Numbered from the stretch's first letter, positions 8,672 to 18,089 are shown. The stretch: 40,692 bases of DNA from Fibrobacter sp. (GCA_017959225.1 JAGDBD010000060.1:1-40692); one strand, 5' to 3'. The notes: a model not told the origin generated them from the sequence alone. Translations and numbers: made by a program.

Positions 8672-9724
8672 TTACTTTTTCGCTTTGTAATTAACGCTCG
8701 GGCGGAGTTCAAGTCCAATCGTCACCAGCAGGGAAACAATCGGTTCTGTATGATCCTGAGAAAGATCATAAGCAGCGACGCCTGCGTAACCTTCGGACTT
8801 CACCAGTTCAGCCAAAGCCTTGACAGAAGGAATTCCCATGAAAACGATCGATTCCATATCGCTCACAGCGATTTCGGACTTCGAAGATTCATCGAAAGAA
8901 ACCTTGTAATCCGGAGTTTCGAACTTCTTCATCAATTCCTTGTACGTCAAAATGCCTTCGTTACCGCTACCGACACCCGTCGGAGCTTCACCAAAGCCCT
9001 TGGCGCCCATAAAGCTTTTGCCGTAAAGAGACACAGACGGAAGGAGCTTATCTTTGTCTACACCCTTGGAAGAAAGTGCATTCAAAGCTTCTTCAATGAC
9101 GGAAACGCTCTGGTTCGGCTTGAGTTCCGAATTTTCTTCGGTCATCTGATCCGGAACGAGAACCGTCACATATTCCGCATTGTTCAAAACAGAGCCATCA
9201 TAAGCGTCTGCGGAAGTCAGCGGATAAGCAGCAATCGAAAGGGTCTTGTCGCCCAGAGCATCCTTGAGTGCGGACACGAGAGCGGCAAAGCCTTCTGCAT
9301 TTTCAGCAGTCAAGTTCTGCCAATCCAATTCCACACCGGCTGCGCCATTTTCATCGAGGAAAGAAGCCACATTGCTTGCGAAAGTGCCGCGCACATCTTC
9401 CGATGCAGCGATTTCAGCAAGAGTGCCTTCCTGTTCAATGCCACCCACAGAAACAATCAGTTTCACGTTGTTTTCAGCGGCGAGCTTCGAAAGTTCCTTG
9501 AAGTTTTCAATGTCGTTTTCATCCGCAAAAGCGAGAGTTCCATCCGAAGACGGAGACACCGAAACATAGTGAATGTGCGTCACCATGTTGAAGCGGATAT
9601 CCTTCGGCGCAAATTGTGCGTACTGGCTCCAATAGGGGAAGTAGCCAACGACCTTGTCCGCAGCGGCATTAGCCACCGTCGAAAGGCCCAAAGCAAGAGA
9701 AAATGCGATCAGTTTTAAATTCAT
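8672..9724 (-). CDS. GH18-fold (chitinase-like) secreted protein lacking the catalytic Glu
   Basis: 350 residues from ATG 9724; GAGGAT lies just upstream and overlaps the stop of the previous gene, whereas the longer GTG frame would start inside that site. A signal peptide (1-20, VANA) precedes a GH18-like TIM barrel. Fold landmarks are VGYFPYW (26-32), KLIVSVGG (88-95, the SxGG motif), SVSLYGKSF (230-238) and GYAGVAAYDLSQD near the end. The GH18 catalytic motif DGxDxDWE reads AGVELDWQ (129-136): the catalytic acid is Gln136, the first Asp is Ala129 and the second is Glu132. Hydrolysis is therefore unlikely, and a glycan-binding role (as in chitinase-like lectins) is inferred. It is the last gene of the operon that begins at 18018 and carries no lipobox or sorting tail. 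Confidence 0.85.
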   Translation of the reverse strand: MNLKLIAFSLALGLSTVANAAADKVVGYFPYWSQYAQFAPKDIRFNMVTHIHYVSVSPSSDGTLAFADENDIENFKELSKLAAENNVKLIVSVGGIEQEGTLAEIAASEDVRGTFASNVASFLDENGAAGVELDWQNLTAENAEGFAALVSALKDALGDKTLSIAAYPLTSADAYDGSVLNNAEYVTVLVPDQMTEENSELKPNQSVSVIEEALNALSSKGVDKDKLLPSVSLYGKSFMGAKGFGEAPTGVGSGNEGILTYKELMKKFETPDYKVSFDESSKSEIAVSDMESIVFMGIPSVKALAELVKSEGYAGVAAYDLSQDHTEPIVSLLVTIGLELRPSVNYKAKK

Positions 9725-9732
9725 ATAGATCC

Positions 9733-10596
9733 TCACTCCGCAATTTCGCGGACGACATCATCATCTGCGCAGTACAACTTGGTCATCGGGTAAACTTCCG
9801 ACTGGATCGGGTTTGCCTTTTCTGTTTCGTTGCAAGCACGATAAGCCCAACCATGAGCCTGACCGTACATCAGGTACTGGCTAGAAATCGCGAACGTATC
9901 GATCGGAAGAGCTTGCAAAGCAGTCAAATCGTCACGCGTGTTTTTAAAGTTAAACTTCATGAGCTGCTTTCTCTTGTCGCTCGGAATTCCACCGGCAGTC
10001 GAATCGATCGTGGTAACGCAGTCCGAAGAATCCACCACGGTCTTGGTACTGCCGAGCTGGTTCACGATGCTGTATGCCGTACCGTCGATTTCGTAAGAGA
10101 CTTCCGTCGTCTTGGTCGAATCCGTGTAACCCGTCACAGCGGTAATCGTTTTGCCGTCTTCTGCATAAGTCAGAGAGCCGAGGTAAACGGTCACCGGAGT
10201 TTCGTCTGCCGGTTTTACGCGAACGTAAACGGTATCCAAACCGCAAGTCATTTTCGGAGTCGTAGAAACAGCCCAGTCTTCTTCCCAAAGGGTTTCGTTG
10301 TAACCCGCATAGAACGGGTTCACGTAAATCTGGTGAAGCTTAGCCGTGTCTGCCAAGAAATCCACAGAGTCTGCAGCAACGGAGTCTGCGTCCAAAACCT
10401 GAGCGGCGTTGTATTCCTTCACGTAATCCTGAATTTGCAAGCTGCGAAGACCCGGGTGCAAATTCATGTATTCGACAGCGACAAAGTCACTGGGGAAGTT
10501 GCCTTCAATCGCTTCGGAAGAGCTGACATCCATCGAAGAGCAAGCTGTCAGCGCTACAGTTCCAAGAGCAAGTAAATAGGAAAGAGATTTTTTCAT
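9733..10596 (-). CDS. Lipoprotein of unknown function in the outer-membrane operon
   Basis: 287 residues from ATG 10596, chosen because AAGAGG lies 7 bases upstream; a GTG 9 bases earlier is less likely. The signal peptide ends in ALTAC, a clear lipobox, followed by a Ser-rich stretch (SSMDVSSSEA). The rest has no motif that I recognise. It is acidic, rich in Asp, Thr and Val, with five further cysteines (for example KMTCGLDTVYV and DSSDCVTTI) and predicted beta strands, and ends near LYCADDDVVREIAE. It lies 12 bases after the last barrel gene and 8 bases before the GH18-like gene, so all three are surely co-transcribed. A surface or periplasmic accessory of the barrels is a guess from context. 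Confidence 0.8.
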   Translation of the reverse strand: MKKSLSYLLALGTVALTACSSMDVSSSEAIEGNFPSDFVAVEYMNLHPGLRSLQIQDYVKEYNAAQVLDADSVAADSVDFLADTAKLHQIYVNPFYAGYNETLWEEDWAVSTTPKMTCGLDTVYVRVKPADETPVTVYLGSLTYAEDGKTITAVTGYTDSTKTTEVSYEIDGTAYSIVNQLGSTKTVVDSSDCVTTIDSTAGGIPSDKRKQLMKFNFKNTRDDLTALQALPIDTFAISSQYLMYGQAHGWAYRACNETEKANPIQSEVYPMTKLYCADDDVVREIAE

Positions 10597-10608
10597 AATT
10601 CGCACCTC

Positions 10609-12795
10609 TTAGAATGTCACCGTCACGTCGGCCATAAACACGTTCTTATCGATGGAGAATTCATCCGGAGTAGCGATGCTCGTTACACCGTCTTCCGCAA
10701 CGCCCATGCGATAGAAAGAAACTTTATCCGTCAGCAAACCATATTGCAGCGACAAGTAGGATGCCGGGGCAATCTTGATACGCGGACCAACACGGAGCAA
10801 CATTTCTTCGGTCTTCGTGATGGCGGCCGATTCCGTCACATACAGAGGAACGCCATATTCCATCTTGAAGGTTTCAATGCCAAACTGGAAGCCGAACGGT
10901 CCAATGATATTGTCCGAAGTAACACCTGCCATGATGCGGTCAGATTTACGCTTGTAATAGTTGTCTTCTTCGGCATGGGTGAAAGAACCCTGAATCAAAG
11001 TGCGGTTTTCATGATCGGCATTGCCAAGGAGCTGATCGACAACCGCCAAGAGCTTGTCAACACGGATGCCGACGCCCACTGCATATTCCGTAAAGACATC
11101 GTCTACAGCATCCCAGTTGTAACGAGCAAAGCGACCGTTCACATTCACTTCGCTAGCCCAGTCACCGTCGAAAGCAACGGCGAAGCCCTTGCGATCCGGA
11201 GTGGCAAGGCCATACGGCAAAGCCATATCCATGGAACCGTCCATCAGCGTCAAAGCTTCGTTCACTTCCAAGCGCTTCTTTGTGTCGGCAGAATAACCGT
11301 TGCGATAGAAGTGGGCATTCTTGTAGTTGTTATACACACGAGAATACATGTACGAAGATTCGGAGTTGTCAGACGACAAGGCGTTTGCCGTTGCAGAAGT
11401 AAGGATGTTCGTCACGTTCAACGGGTTCGAGTTGTAAACCTGGTAGTAAAGGTTTTCAAGGCTCGACATGCCGAAGGTCGATACGAGATTCGAGTAGACG
11501 GAATCCGAATAAAGACCATTGGAGTTCAAAATCACTGTGTTGCCGCTGTAGTTCGAAGCAGAAGCCAGTTCAGACCAGAACTTTTCGTTGTTCTGCAAAT
11601 AACGACCGCGCAACTGGAGATTCAAACCGCCGAAGTTTGCCTTGACGTAGGGTTCCACATAGAAAGCAGAGCCGTTATCGTCCAGGTAATGTTCCGAAGC
11701 TGTTTCGTTGCTCGAAAGCTGAGTTTCCTTCACGTAAGCGATGGAATCGAGAACACCGTCTTCATTCGGAACAGTTCCCTTTTCGATCGTATATTGCGAA
11801 TAGGTCTTCGTTCTAGAATAGTAAAGGTTTGCATCCCACCAAGACATGGCGAATTCCGCATCGAAGCCGAGAACCACCGGCAGATCCGGAAGAATCTTCT
11901 TGGTGTTGAAACCGAGTTCACCCGTGAAAACCTTGTTGTCATCAAGAACGACAGAGTCGCTCAGATCCAAGTCGTGAGAAAGGAAGCTGAGTTCACGGTC
12001 GAAAACGTTCACAAAGTTCGCACCGAGACGTGCACCATAGGCTTCCACGCCGACGCGTCCACCGTACATGTAACGGTCAGACCAGTCGAAGTCAAAGAAC
12101 AGCTGGTCGTTCTTCTTGGCAATGTTGCGAAGACGAGCGCCTGTAGCCTGCAAATGGATGTCATCCAAAGCGCCAGTTTCACCGCTGTGGAAGTCCACGT
12201 TAAGACCCTGGAGAAGACGACGGGAAGTCGTGTCCAAGTTTCTCTTGCTCATGGCTTCTACACGTGCGGAAGCAAAGACTTCCGGTTCCTGCAAGAAGTT
12301 CGGCTGCGGAGTGTAAAGAGTGTACGGAGTGTAACCGACACGCATATAGCCCAAATTGAAGGCCACATGCTTGTCCAAGATCAAACCGTCGTAAGAGAAC
12401 CAGTGACCGATAATCGGGTTGTTGTTCTCTTCATAAGCGCTCTGCCAATCCTTGTGCAAGCGAGCTTCCACGCGAACCTGCGTTTCGGAGCTCGGACGAG
12501 CGGTAAGGATCAAGTTCACGTCCGTAAAGGCCTGGGTTTCCTGAGTCGGAGACTGCGTGCTGAACTGGTCCGAAGAAGCGACCGACGTCAAAACGCCCGC
12601 TTTTGCAGAACCGTTCACTCGGAGACCGAGAACAGCGTCATTCAGGGAATCCAATTTTTCAAGCAGCGACTTCTGCTGCTGTTCAACGCTTTCGCTAGCC
12701 GCAGAATCCTGTTCTGGCGCAGCAAAGGCCGTTGCCGCAGAAAGAAGCAGCACCGAAGAGAAACCGAGCAAATGCATTTTCATATTCGAGTTCAT
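10609..12795 (-). CDS. Outer-membrane beta-barrel protein (paralogue 3 of 3)
   Basis: 728 residues. A signal peptide (about 1-25, ending AFA) is followed by an acidic stretch and a short helix (KSLLEKLDSLNDAVLGL, 42-58), then long alternating beta strands rich in Tyr, Trp and Asn to the end, finishing VTVTF with the terminal aromatic typical of outer-membrane barrels. GYTPYTLYTP and the following LLQGLNVDFHSG match YTPLTLYNP and NLQGANLQFRHY in the neighbour at 12812, so they are homologues. The start is supported by GGGAGGG about 9 bases upstream, 16 bases after the preceding stop; an ATG four codons later is possible. A porin or large-substrate channel is likely. There is no TonB-box plug domain, so it is not a SusC-type receptor. 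Confidence 0.85.
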   Translation of the reverse strand: MNSNMKMHLLGFSSVLLLSAATAFAAPEQDSAASESVEQQQKSLLEKLDSLNDAVLGLRVNGSAKAGVLTSVASSDQFSTQSPTQETQAFTDVNLILTARPSSETQVRVEARLHKDWQSAYEENNNPIIGHWFSYDGLILDKHVAFNLGYMRVGYTPYTLYTPQPNFLQEPEVFASARVEAMSKRNLDTTSRRLLQGLNVDFHSGETGALDDIHLQATGARLRNIAKKNDQLFFDFDWSDRYMYGGRVGVEAYGARLGANFVNVFDRELSFLSHDLDLSDSVVLDDNKVFTGELGFNTKKILPDLPVVLGFDAEFAMSWWDANLYYSRTKTYSQYTIEKGTVPNEDGVLDSIAYVKETQLSSNETASEHYLDDNGSAFYVEPYVKANFGGLNLQLRGRYLQNNEKFWSELASASNYSGNTVILNSNGLYSDSVYSNLVSTFGMSSLENLYYQVYNSNPLNVTNILTSATANALSSDNSESSYMYSRVYNNYKNAHFYRNGYSADTKKRLEVNEALTLMDGSMDMALPYGLATPDRKGFAVAFDGDWASEVNVNGRFARYNWDAVDDVFTEYAVGVGIRVDKLLAVVDQLLGNADHENRTLIQGSFTHAEEDNYYKRKSDRIMAGVTSDNIIGPFGFQFGIETFKMEYGVPLYVTESAAITKTEEMLLRVGPRIKIAPASYLSLQYGLLTDKVSFYRMGVAEDGVTSIATPDEFSIDKNVFMADVTVTF

Positions 12796-12811
12796 TCCTT
12801 AGTCCCTCCCA

Positions 12812-15025
12812 CTAGAATTCCACGTTAATGGAAGCTTCAACGATCGTCTGACTGTATTCATGTTTGAACTTACCCGTCACATCGGTCGAAACATCGTAGT
12901 AAGAAGGAAGATTGTATGCTCCATCCGAAGAACCTGCGGCAACGAGGGATGCCGTGTTGTATTCGTTCTTGACGGAGATAATTCCGTAGTTCACAGACAG
13001 CCAAGCGTTGTTTGCCAAGGAGTAGTCGAGACCGACCATCCACTGCATCTGCTTGCTAGTCGTCTTCGGAGCAGCGAGACCGCTGATAAAGCCTTCATAG
13101 GTATTGTATTCGGTGTTGATGTACTGGAAGCCTGCCGTAAAGCCTAAGCGCGGAAGGTACTGTACATAAAGACCCGCATTGATGAAGTCGCTCTTGAGTT
13201 CAGCCGTACCATCGACAAGGCCCAAAGCAGCCCAGTTATCGGTATCGATCTTTCTTTCCGAGTGCTTGTAAGAGCCGGAAAGTTCGAGCGGTTTCTGGAA
13301 GCCTGCCATCTTGAAGACGTCAACCTTAGCACCGCCGCCAAATTCGAGGTAAGAAGCTTCTTTGAAGCCGTCCAGCGGAGCCACCTGAGTGAAGGTGCTG
13401 AAGAGGCCCTGAGCTTCTGCAAAGTCCTTCCAGTTCAAAGTCAAGTTGGCACGAGCACCTTGACGGTTCGAAGTAGCAAGACCGCTGGGAAGAGTCAGCT
13501 GCACAGCCGGATCCGACATGCTTTCAATGAGAGCCAACTGGGAACGACCATAAACGTTAGACTTCCAAGAGCTCTTGTTGAACGGAGCGATGTTGTAGCT
13601 ATCCGACTGACCGTCACGGATACCACCGTCATCGGTCTTCAAAGTCGTGGTTGCCGGAGAATACTTCGGAGAATAGTTGTAAAGAGCGTCGAACGTGGAG
13701 TAGAGCGAAGAGTTTACGCCGTACTTGATGGTGTTGCCATCCTTATCCGAGTTCAAAATGCGACGAGCAAAGAACTTCGGGGACTGGGCCACATTGTTGT
13801 ACCAGTTGCTGTCGTTGCGGACCACATCCACACCGAGGAGAGCTCCCCATGCGTCGGCGGTCTTATAACCGAGATTCAAGTTCACCAAAATGGCAGAACC
13901 GTTCAGCTTTTCGGAAGTTGCCACATCCGTGTAAACAGTTTCACCCGTGGATTCGTCGATCTGCGGAAGACCCGTGGTAGCATCGATCACTTCGGTTTCT
14001 GTATGAGTGAAAACTTCGTCCGAAGAGTATGCATATTCTGCAACGACATCAAAAATCAGGTTCTTGTTGCCGAGGAATCCTGCCACGTCACCACCGACAC
14101 GACCGCTGACGATCGTCGTTTTCTGCGGATCGGTATCGTACGGATTGATGGACGTCAGTTCATAAGCTGCATTCAGGTCATTGTCCGGGTGACGATAGGT
14201 GTAGCTGTAGGAATCTTCGTTGTCGAAGATGTACATCGGCGTCACAGCGACAAGGAGGTTCTTATTCAGCGGAAGAAGTTCAAAGTTCGCCGCGATGAGC
14301 CACTTGTCCATGTTGGAAGCAAGGGAAGATCCCGAAACGGTATCGTTCGGCAAAATGTTGCCTTCTGCACCGCTCAAGTCGAGAACAGCTGTACGGTTCA
14401 AACGAGCGGCAAGAGCTTCTGCGCGGAGTTCACCGAGAGAGCTTCCGAAGTAGTGACGGAACTGAAGGTTTGCACCCTGCAAATTGCGCTGGTCGCCTTC
14501 CAAAAGTTCCTGGGACTGAGCCATGTGACGCTTGCGAGCGAAAATGGTCGGTTCGTAAAGGATTTCAACATCCGGATTGTACAAGGTGAGCGGCGTGTAC
14601 TGTTCACGGAAGTCACCGACTACCCAGTAGAAGGAATTGCCGATGTTGCCTTCAACGTTGAGCCAGCCCACAGACATCGTCTTGGATGCAGAAGAGAAGT
14701 ATTCCTGCATGCCGGCGCCAAAGCGGAGCATCACATTGGCACGGACGAATTCATACGGGCGGAAGTGGAAATCAATGTCGGCATTGGCCATTTCATTGCG
14801 TTCCACATCCGGCATCTTGTTTGAACCGTTCGGATCGTTTTCTGTGTCAAAGTAAGACGCCTGTGCAATAGCGCGAATCTTACCGCCGATTTCCACACCG
14901 CGCTTGGCGTTGATAGAATCGACTTTAGCATCCAATTTTTCCTGCGTCTGCCATTCCGTTGCAGCGGGAACCGTTGCAGCGCAAGCGAGGAAAGCGATCA
15001 AGAATTTTTTCATATTCATCTTCAT
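12812..15025 (-). CDS. Outer-membrane beta-barrel protein (paralogue 2 of 3)
   Basis: 737 residues. The start is firm: AAGGAGGG lies 8 bases before ATG 15025. A signal peptide (about 1-21) is followed by a short helix with KLDAKVDSINAKRG (30-43) and then a barrel of strands such as GGKIRAIAQASYFD and VRANVMLRFGAGMQEYF, ending EASINVEF with a terminal Phe. The block GDFREQYTPLTLYNPD is shared in outline with both neighbouring barrels. The gene ends in TAG, which matters for the in-frame TAG at 23555. It is separated by 14 and 16 bases from the genes on either side. The function is probably a channel or surface scaffold for glycans; no catalytic motif was seen. Confidence 0.85.
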   Translation of the reverse strand: MKMNMKKFLIAFLACAATVPAATEWQTQEKLDAKVDSINAKRGVEIGGKIRAIAQASYFDTENDPNGSNKMPDVERNEMANADIDFHFRPYEFVRANVMLRFGAGMQEYFSSASKTMSVGWLNVEGNIGNSFYWVVGDFREQYTPLTLYNPDVEILYEPTIFARKRHMAQSQELLEGDQRNLQGANLQFRHYFGSSLGELRAEALAARLNRTAVLDLSGAEGNILPNDTVSGSSLASNMDKWLIAANFELLPLNKNLLVAVTPMYIFDNEDSYSYTYRHPDNDLNAAYELTSINPYDTDPQKTTIVSGRVGGDVAGFLGNKNLIFDVVAEYAYSSDEVFTHTETEVIDATTGLPQIDESTGETVYTDVATSEKLNGSAILVNLNLGYKTADAWGALLGVDVVRNDSNWYNNVAQSPKFFARRILNSDKDGNTIKYGVNSSLYSTFDALYNYSPKYSPATTTLKTDDGGIRDGQSDSYNIAPFNKSSWKSNVYGRSQLALIESMSDPAVQLTLPSGLATSNRQGARANLTLNWKDFAEAQGLFSTFTQVAPLDGFKEASYLEFGGGAKVDVFKMAGFQKPLELSGSYKHSERKIDTDNWAALGLVDGTAELKSDFINAGLYVQYLPRLGFTAGFQYINTEYNTYEGFISGLAAPKTTSKQMQWMVGLDYSLANNAWLSVNYGIISVKNEYNTASLVAAGSSDGAYNLPSYYDVSTDVTGKFKHEYSQTIVEASINVEF

Positions 15026-15039
15026 ATTTCACGCCCTCC

Positions 15040-17271
15040 TTAGAACCAAACCTTGGTTTCCGCAGCAATGTAGTGCGAATGCCAATCGTTGACAGAAAGG
15101 GTTTCGTCGGAATGCGTCATCCATTTGTAGCGAACGTGCAAGCCTGCGCGGTCCGCAAAATCCCAGTCGAAGCCGAGACCGATTGCCGTTTCAAGGTAAT
15201 TGATCGGAGCGTATGCATAGTAGCTCGTGGAGACTTCGGAATAGAGATCAGACGTTTTCGAAAGGTTGTTCGTCATCGAATAAGACGTGTAAGCGTACTT
15301 GGAGCGGAAGTTTTCGAGGCCGAGGATACCGACCACGTGGAACTTCGGATGTACAGCAATCGCCGGTTCGAACTGTCCAAAGAAGCTCCAGAGAAGCATG
15401 TCGGACTGTTCTTCGCTGTAAGCGATCGGAGCGATCGTTGTGGAAACACCGGAGATGGAAGCGTAACCGGTCATCATGACATTGCGATCGGTACCGAACC
15501 AGTGGCCGATATCGTAACCGCCCATGAAGGAGAGGAACGTAGACCATTTTGCGTGGCTCGGGATTTCTTGCTTGGTAATCTGTTCGGTGTTTTCGTAAGC
15601 AACGAAGGATTCCCACATTTCCCATGTACCACCGTACAAGCCGCCTTTCTGACGACGGAGCTTGATACCGACACCCGGCTCAAGGACACCCGTACGAGCA
15701 ACATAGCCACTTGCGCGCGGATCGGCGTTACCCGAGTCAGCCCAGAAGATCGGCTTGTGCTTTGTCCAGGAGTTCGTGCTTTCCCACATATTACGGCCGT
15801 TCAACCGGTAGTTAAAGACGATCACGTCTTTACCTTCTTCCACCTGACGGTGCAAACCGTACTGCAAGTCAAAATAGCCGCGGTTGAAGGTCGGCTCAAG
15901 CTTGAAGTTCAAGCCCATCATGTTCGGCGTATAGCGGAGAGAACCGCCGTTCAAATACATTTCATCCTTGCGCCAGCTGGTGAAGCGGGAAGGGTTGCTC
16001 AAAGAATACGGAGAGTAGAAGTCTTTCGGGAGGTAGATACCTTCCACGGTGAGAGGCCAACCGTCAATGTACTTGCTCTGGGCCTTAACGTAAACACCGA
16101 CCTGCGGAGTTGCGATCGCAGAGTTGTAAGCATCAGCTGCGTAACCGTGGCTCTGAGCGGCTTCATCGGACTTATAGAAGTTCACCGAGTCCGTGATGCT
16201 CACGGCCACATCCGCCATCAAATAGAGCTTCGGAGTGAGGTTACCCTTGATATCCACAGAAGCCACGTGGGTGTTCAAAATCGACGGAGAAAGACCTGCG
16301 GACAACTGCTGGTTACGGAATTCATCTTCGTAAATCAAGCCCTTGTCGAAGACGACGCCCATATAGTTTGCACCGAGAGTCATCGTTTCAAAGATCTTGT
16401 CCTTGGCAAGTCTTCCGTGGTAAACGGAACCGCGCATATCGTGAAGACCGTAGGTTTCCAGTTCACCCGGCTGACCGGCATAAAGGCGGAGACCGTCACG
16501 GGTACCCACGTCCATATCCATCGGCAGGGAAACCATGACCTGAGCCTTCATGTTGAACGGCAACTGGTAAACGTTAGCGAAGATACCGCCGAAAGAACGG
16601 TTCGTCCAGAATGCACGACCGCCTTCCTTCACAGGCTTAAAGACCTTTTCCTTATAGTAAGTACTGACGGTCTTTTCGTCTTCGAAGAGTTCGTACTGCC
16701 AAGCAAAGCGCGGAGCGGTTTCACGTTCCCACATGGTGAGAGGCGAAGAGTTCGCCCAGATCACGCCACCTGCGGTCACGTAGGCGCCAAAGACACCAGC
16801 ACGGATATCGGCACCCACGTTGAATTCTTCGTCGATGGTCGTCGAATAGTAGTCCGTCGAGTGGTCGTAAAGAACGCGTTCGTCGTTAGTCGGCACGCCG
16901 GTGGGCTCTGTTGCGTACTTGTTGCCGAAAGTACCGGAAAGGTCGAACGGGAAGGTGATGTTCGACCACAAGGTCATGTAAGAGTTCGGCATGGCGACGA
17001 TGTTTGCTTTGAAAACTGCGTCCACTGCGGTACGCGCTTCATCGCTTGCAAATGCCGGAGCCGTGTTGGAGTAATGGAAATTCTTGACGCGGAAAGCCAT
17101 GAAACCCGAAACTGCCATCGGAAGGTCGTCCTTGCCGAGCAAAGTGGATTCCATGTTATTTGCGAGAGTATCTACAGACGCATGAATCGAGTCCAATTTA
17201 ACCTGGGTCGGAGTAGCCCAGACGGACGCGGCGCAAGAAGCGATCAAAAAAGAAGAAACTAGTTTACGCAT
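15040..17271 (-). CDS. Outer-membrane beta-barrel protein (paralogue 1 of 3)
   Basis: 743 residues. The ATG is preceded by AAGAGGG, which overlaps the stop codon of the gene before it. A signal peptide (1-19, SVWA) is followed by QVKLDSIHASVDTLANNME, a short helix similar to those of the other two barrels, and then by a strand-rich body with many aromatic residues, ending AAETKVWF. WANSSPLTMWERE corresponds to the YTPLTLYNP block in its paralogues but is more divergent. It lacks a plug domain and any enzymatic motif. As the first barrel of the operon, directly after the jelly-roll protein, it probably works with it on the cell surface; that is inference from gene order. Confidence 0.85.
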   Translation of the reverse strand: MRKLVSSFLIASCAASVWATPTQVKLDSIHASVDTLANNMESTLLGKDDLPMAVSGFMAFRVKNFHYSNTAPAFASDEARTAVDAVFKANIVAMPNSYMTLWSNITFPFDLSGTFGNKYATEPTGVPTNDERVLYDHSTDYYSTTIDEEFNVGADIRAGVFGAYVTAGGVIWANSSPLTMWERETAPRFAWQYELFEDEKTVSTYYKEKVFKPVKEGGRAFWTNRSFGGIFANVYQLPFNMKAQVMVSLPMDMDVGTRDGLRLYAGQPGELETYGLHDMRGSVYHGRLAKDKIFETMTLGANYMGVVFDKGLIYEDEFRNQQLSAGLSPSILNTHVASVDIKGNLTPKLYLMADVAVSITDSVNFYKSDEAAQSHGYAADAYNSAIATPQVGVYVKAQSKYIDGWPLTVEGIYLPKDFYSPYSLSNPSRFTSWRKDEMYLNGGSLRYTPNMMGLNFKLEPTFNRGYFDLQYGLHRQVEEGKDVIVFNYRLNGRNMWESTNSWTKHKPIFWADSGNADPRASGYVARTGVLEPGVGIKLRRQKGGLYGGTWEMWESFVAYENTEQITKQEIPSHAKWSTFLSFMGGYDIGHWFGTDRNVMMTGYASISGVSTTIAPIAYSEEQSDMLLWSFFGQFEPAIAVHPKFHVVGILGLENFRSKYAYTSYSMTNNLSKTSDLYSEVSTSYYAYAPINYLETAIGLGFDWDFADRAGLHVRYKWMTHSDETLSVNDWHSHYIAAETKVWF

Positions 17272-17280
17272 AAAACCCTC

Positions 17281-18018
17281 TTAAATCGCATTGCGGAAAG
17301 GATAGTTTGCCGGGCCTTCGTACGGCTTGCCGTGCTTCTTGATGACGATGTCGTCGATCCAGACCTTGAAGGCTTCGTTTTCGTCCTTACGGACTTCGAG
17401 ACGGAATCCCTTGAACTTATCCCATGCAAACGGGAGCATCACGTCGCGGGTATTCTTTGCGTCCCAATAAAGACCCGTCATACCGAAGAGCTTTAAAGGA
17501 ATGCTGAAATGAGTCCATTCCGTTGTGATTTCACCAAGGCTCTTGGAACGGAGCTTCACCTGCAAGGATTCGCCACCGCTCTTCACACCGTCGTCCACAA
17601 GCACGAACAGGGCGTTTTCACCGCCCTTATCGCCCTTGATCCAGAACTCGAGGACGCCTTCTTCCAAATACGGAGTCAAGTCTACAGAACCTGCAATACA
17701 GATAGCGACACCGGAATAATCGCTTGCGATCAGTTCGATTTCCATGGAAAGAGCGCCTTCCATGGCGTACTTATCCGTGAGTACCGGTTCGGGGTTTTCA
17801 CGCGGGTACTGGTAAGTATATCCACCGCCACGGGGAATGGCTTCGCGCATGACCACGGTGACAACTTCCTTATCCGGACGGAAAGGCTTGCCTTGTTTCA
17901 TGACAAAACGGGATTGATCTCGATCGCGGTATTCGCTAAATCCGGCAAAAGAGAACGACACAAGAAGAAGTGAAATGAACAGACACTTCCAGATGGGTTT
18001 CTGTATCTTTGCATTCAT
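17281..18018 (-). CDS. Secreted jelly-roll (CBM11-like) protein, first gene of the outer-membrane operon
   Basis: 245 residues from ATG 18018, with GGAGAG 10 bases upstream; a TTG 18 bases earlier would begin inside that site. A signal peptide (about 1-25, SFSFA) precedes a single domain of about 200 residues. Its pattern is that of galactose-binding-like or CBM11-type jelly rolls: GALSMEIELIASDYSG, LEFWIKGDKGGENALFVLVDD, then TEWTHFSIPLKLFG, FKGFRLEVRK and finally VWIDDIVIKK. Such domains bind beta-glucans or other sugars in many secreted cellulases. There is no catalytic domain, so this would be a free-standing binding protein. It lies 9 bases before the first barrel gene, and a TATATT element lies 44 bases upstream of its start. 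Confidence 0.8.
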   Translation of the reverse strand: MNAKIQKPIWKCLFISLLLVSFSFAGFSEYRDRDQSRFVMKQGKPFRPDKEVVTVVMREAIPRGGGYTYQYPRENPEPVLTDKYAMEGALSMEIELIASDYSGVAICIAGSVDLTPYLEEGVLEFWIKGDKGGENALFVLVDDGVKSGGESLQVKLRSKSLGEITTEWTHFSIPLKLFGMTGLYWDAKNTRDVMLPFAWDKFKGFRLEVRKDENEAFKVWIDDIVIKKHGKPYEGPANYPFRNAI

Positions 18019-18062
18019 AGATTTTAATCTCTCCAAAATCCGATAAAAATCCGATTGACCAC

Positions 18063-18089
18063 AATATAACTTGTTTTTTTTACTTTCAA
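18063..18089 (-). promoter_or_regulatory. Candidate promoter of the six-gene outer-membrane operon
   Basis: On the minus strand TTGAAA (18089-18084) and TATATT (18068-18063) are separated by 15 bases. TATATT lies 44 bases before ATG 18018, the same distance as in the GH8 gene at 1123-2502. The assignment rests on consensus similarity only. Confidence 0.4.

Noticed and set aside
14959..17262. Open plus-strand frame of 767 codons
   Set aside because: It is antisense to the first barrel gene, has no ribosome-binding site, and its product is Arg/Val/His-rich without a recognisable domain. Long antisense frames here follow from the codon use of the minus-strand genes. The same holds for 10744-12828 and 13262-14824.
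10609..17271. SusC/TonB-dependent receptors
   Set aside because: All three barrels lack the N-terminal plug domain and TonB box, are shorter than SusC (about 1000 residues), and have only a short helix after the signal peptide.
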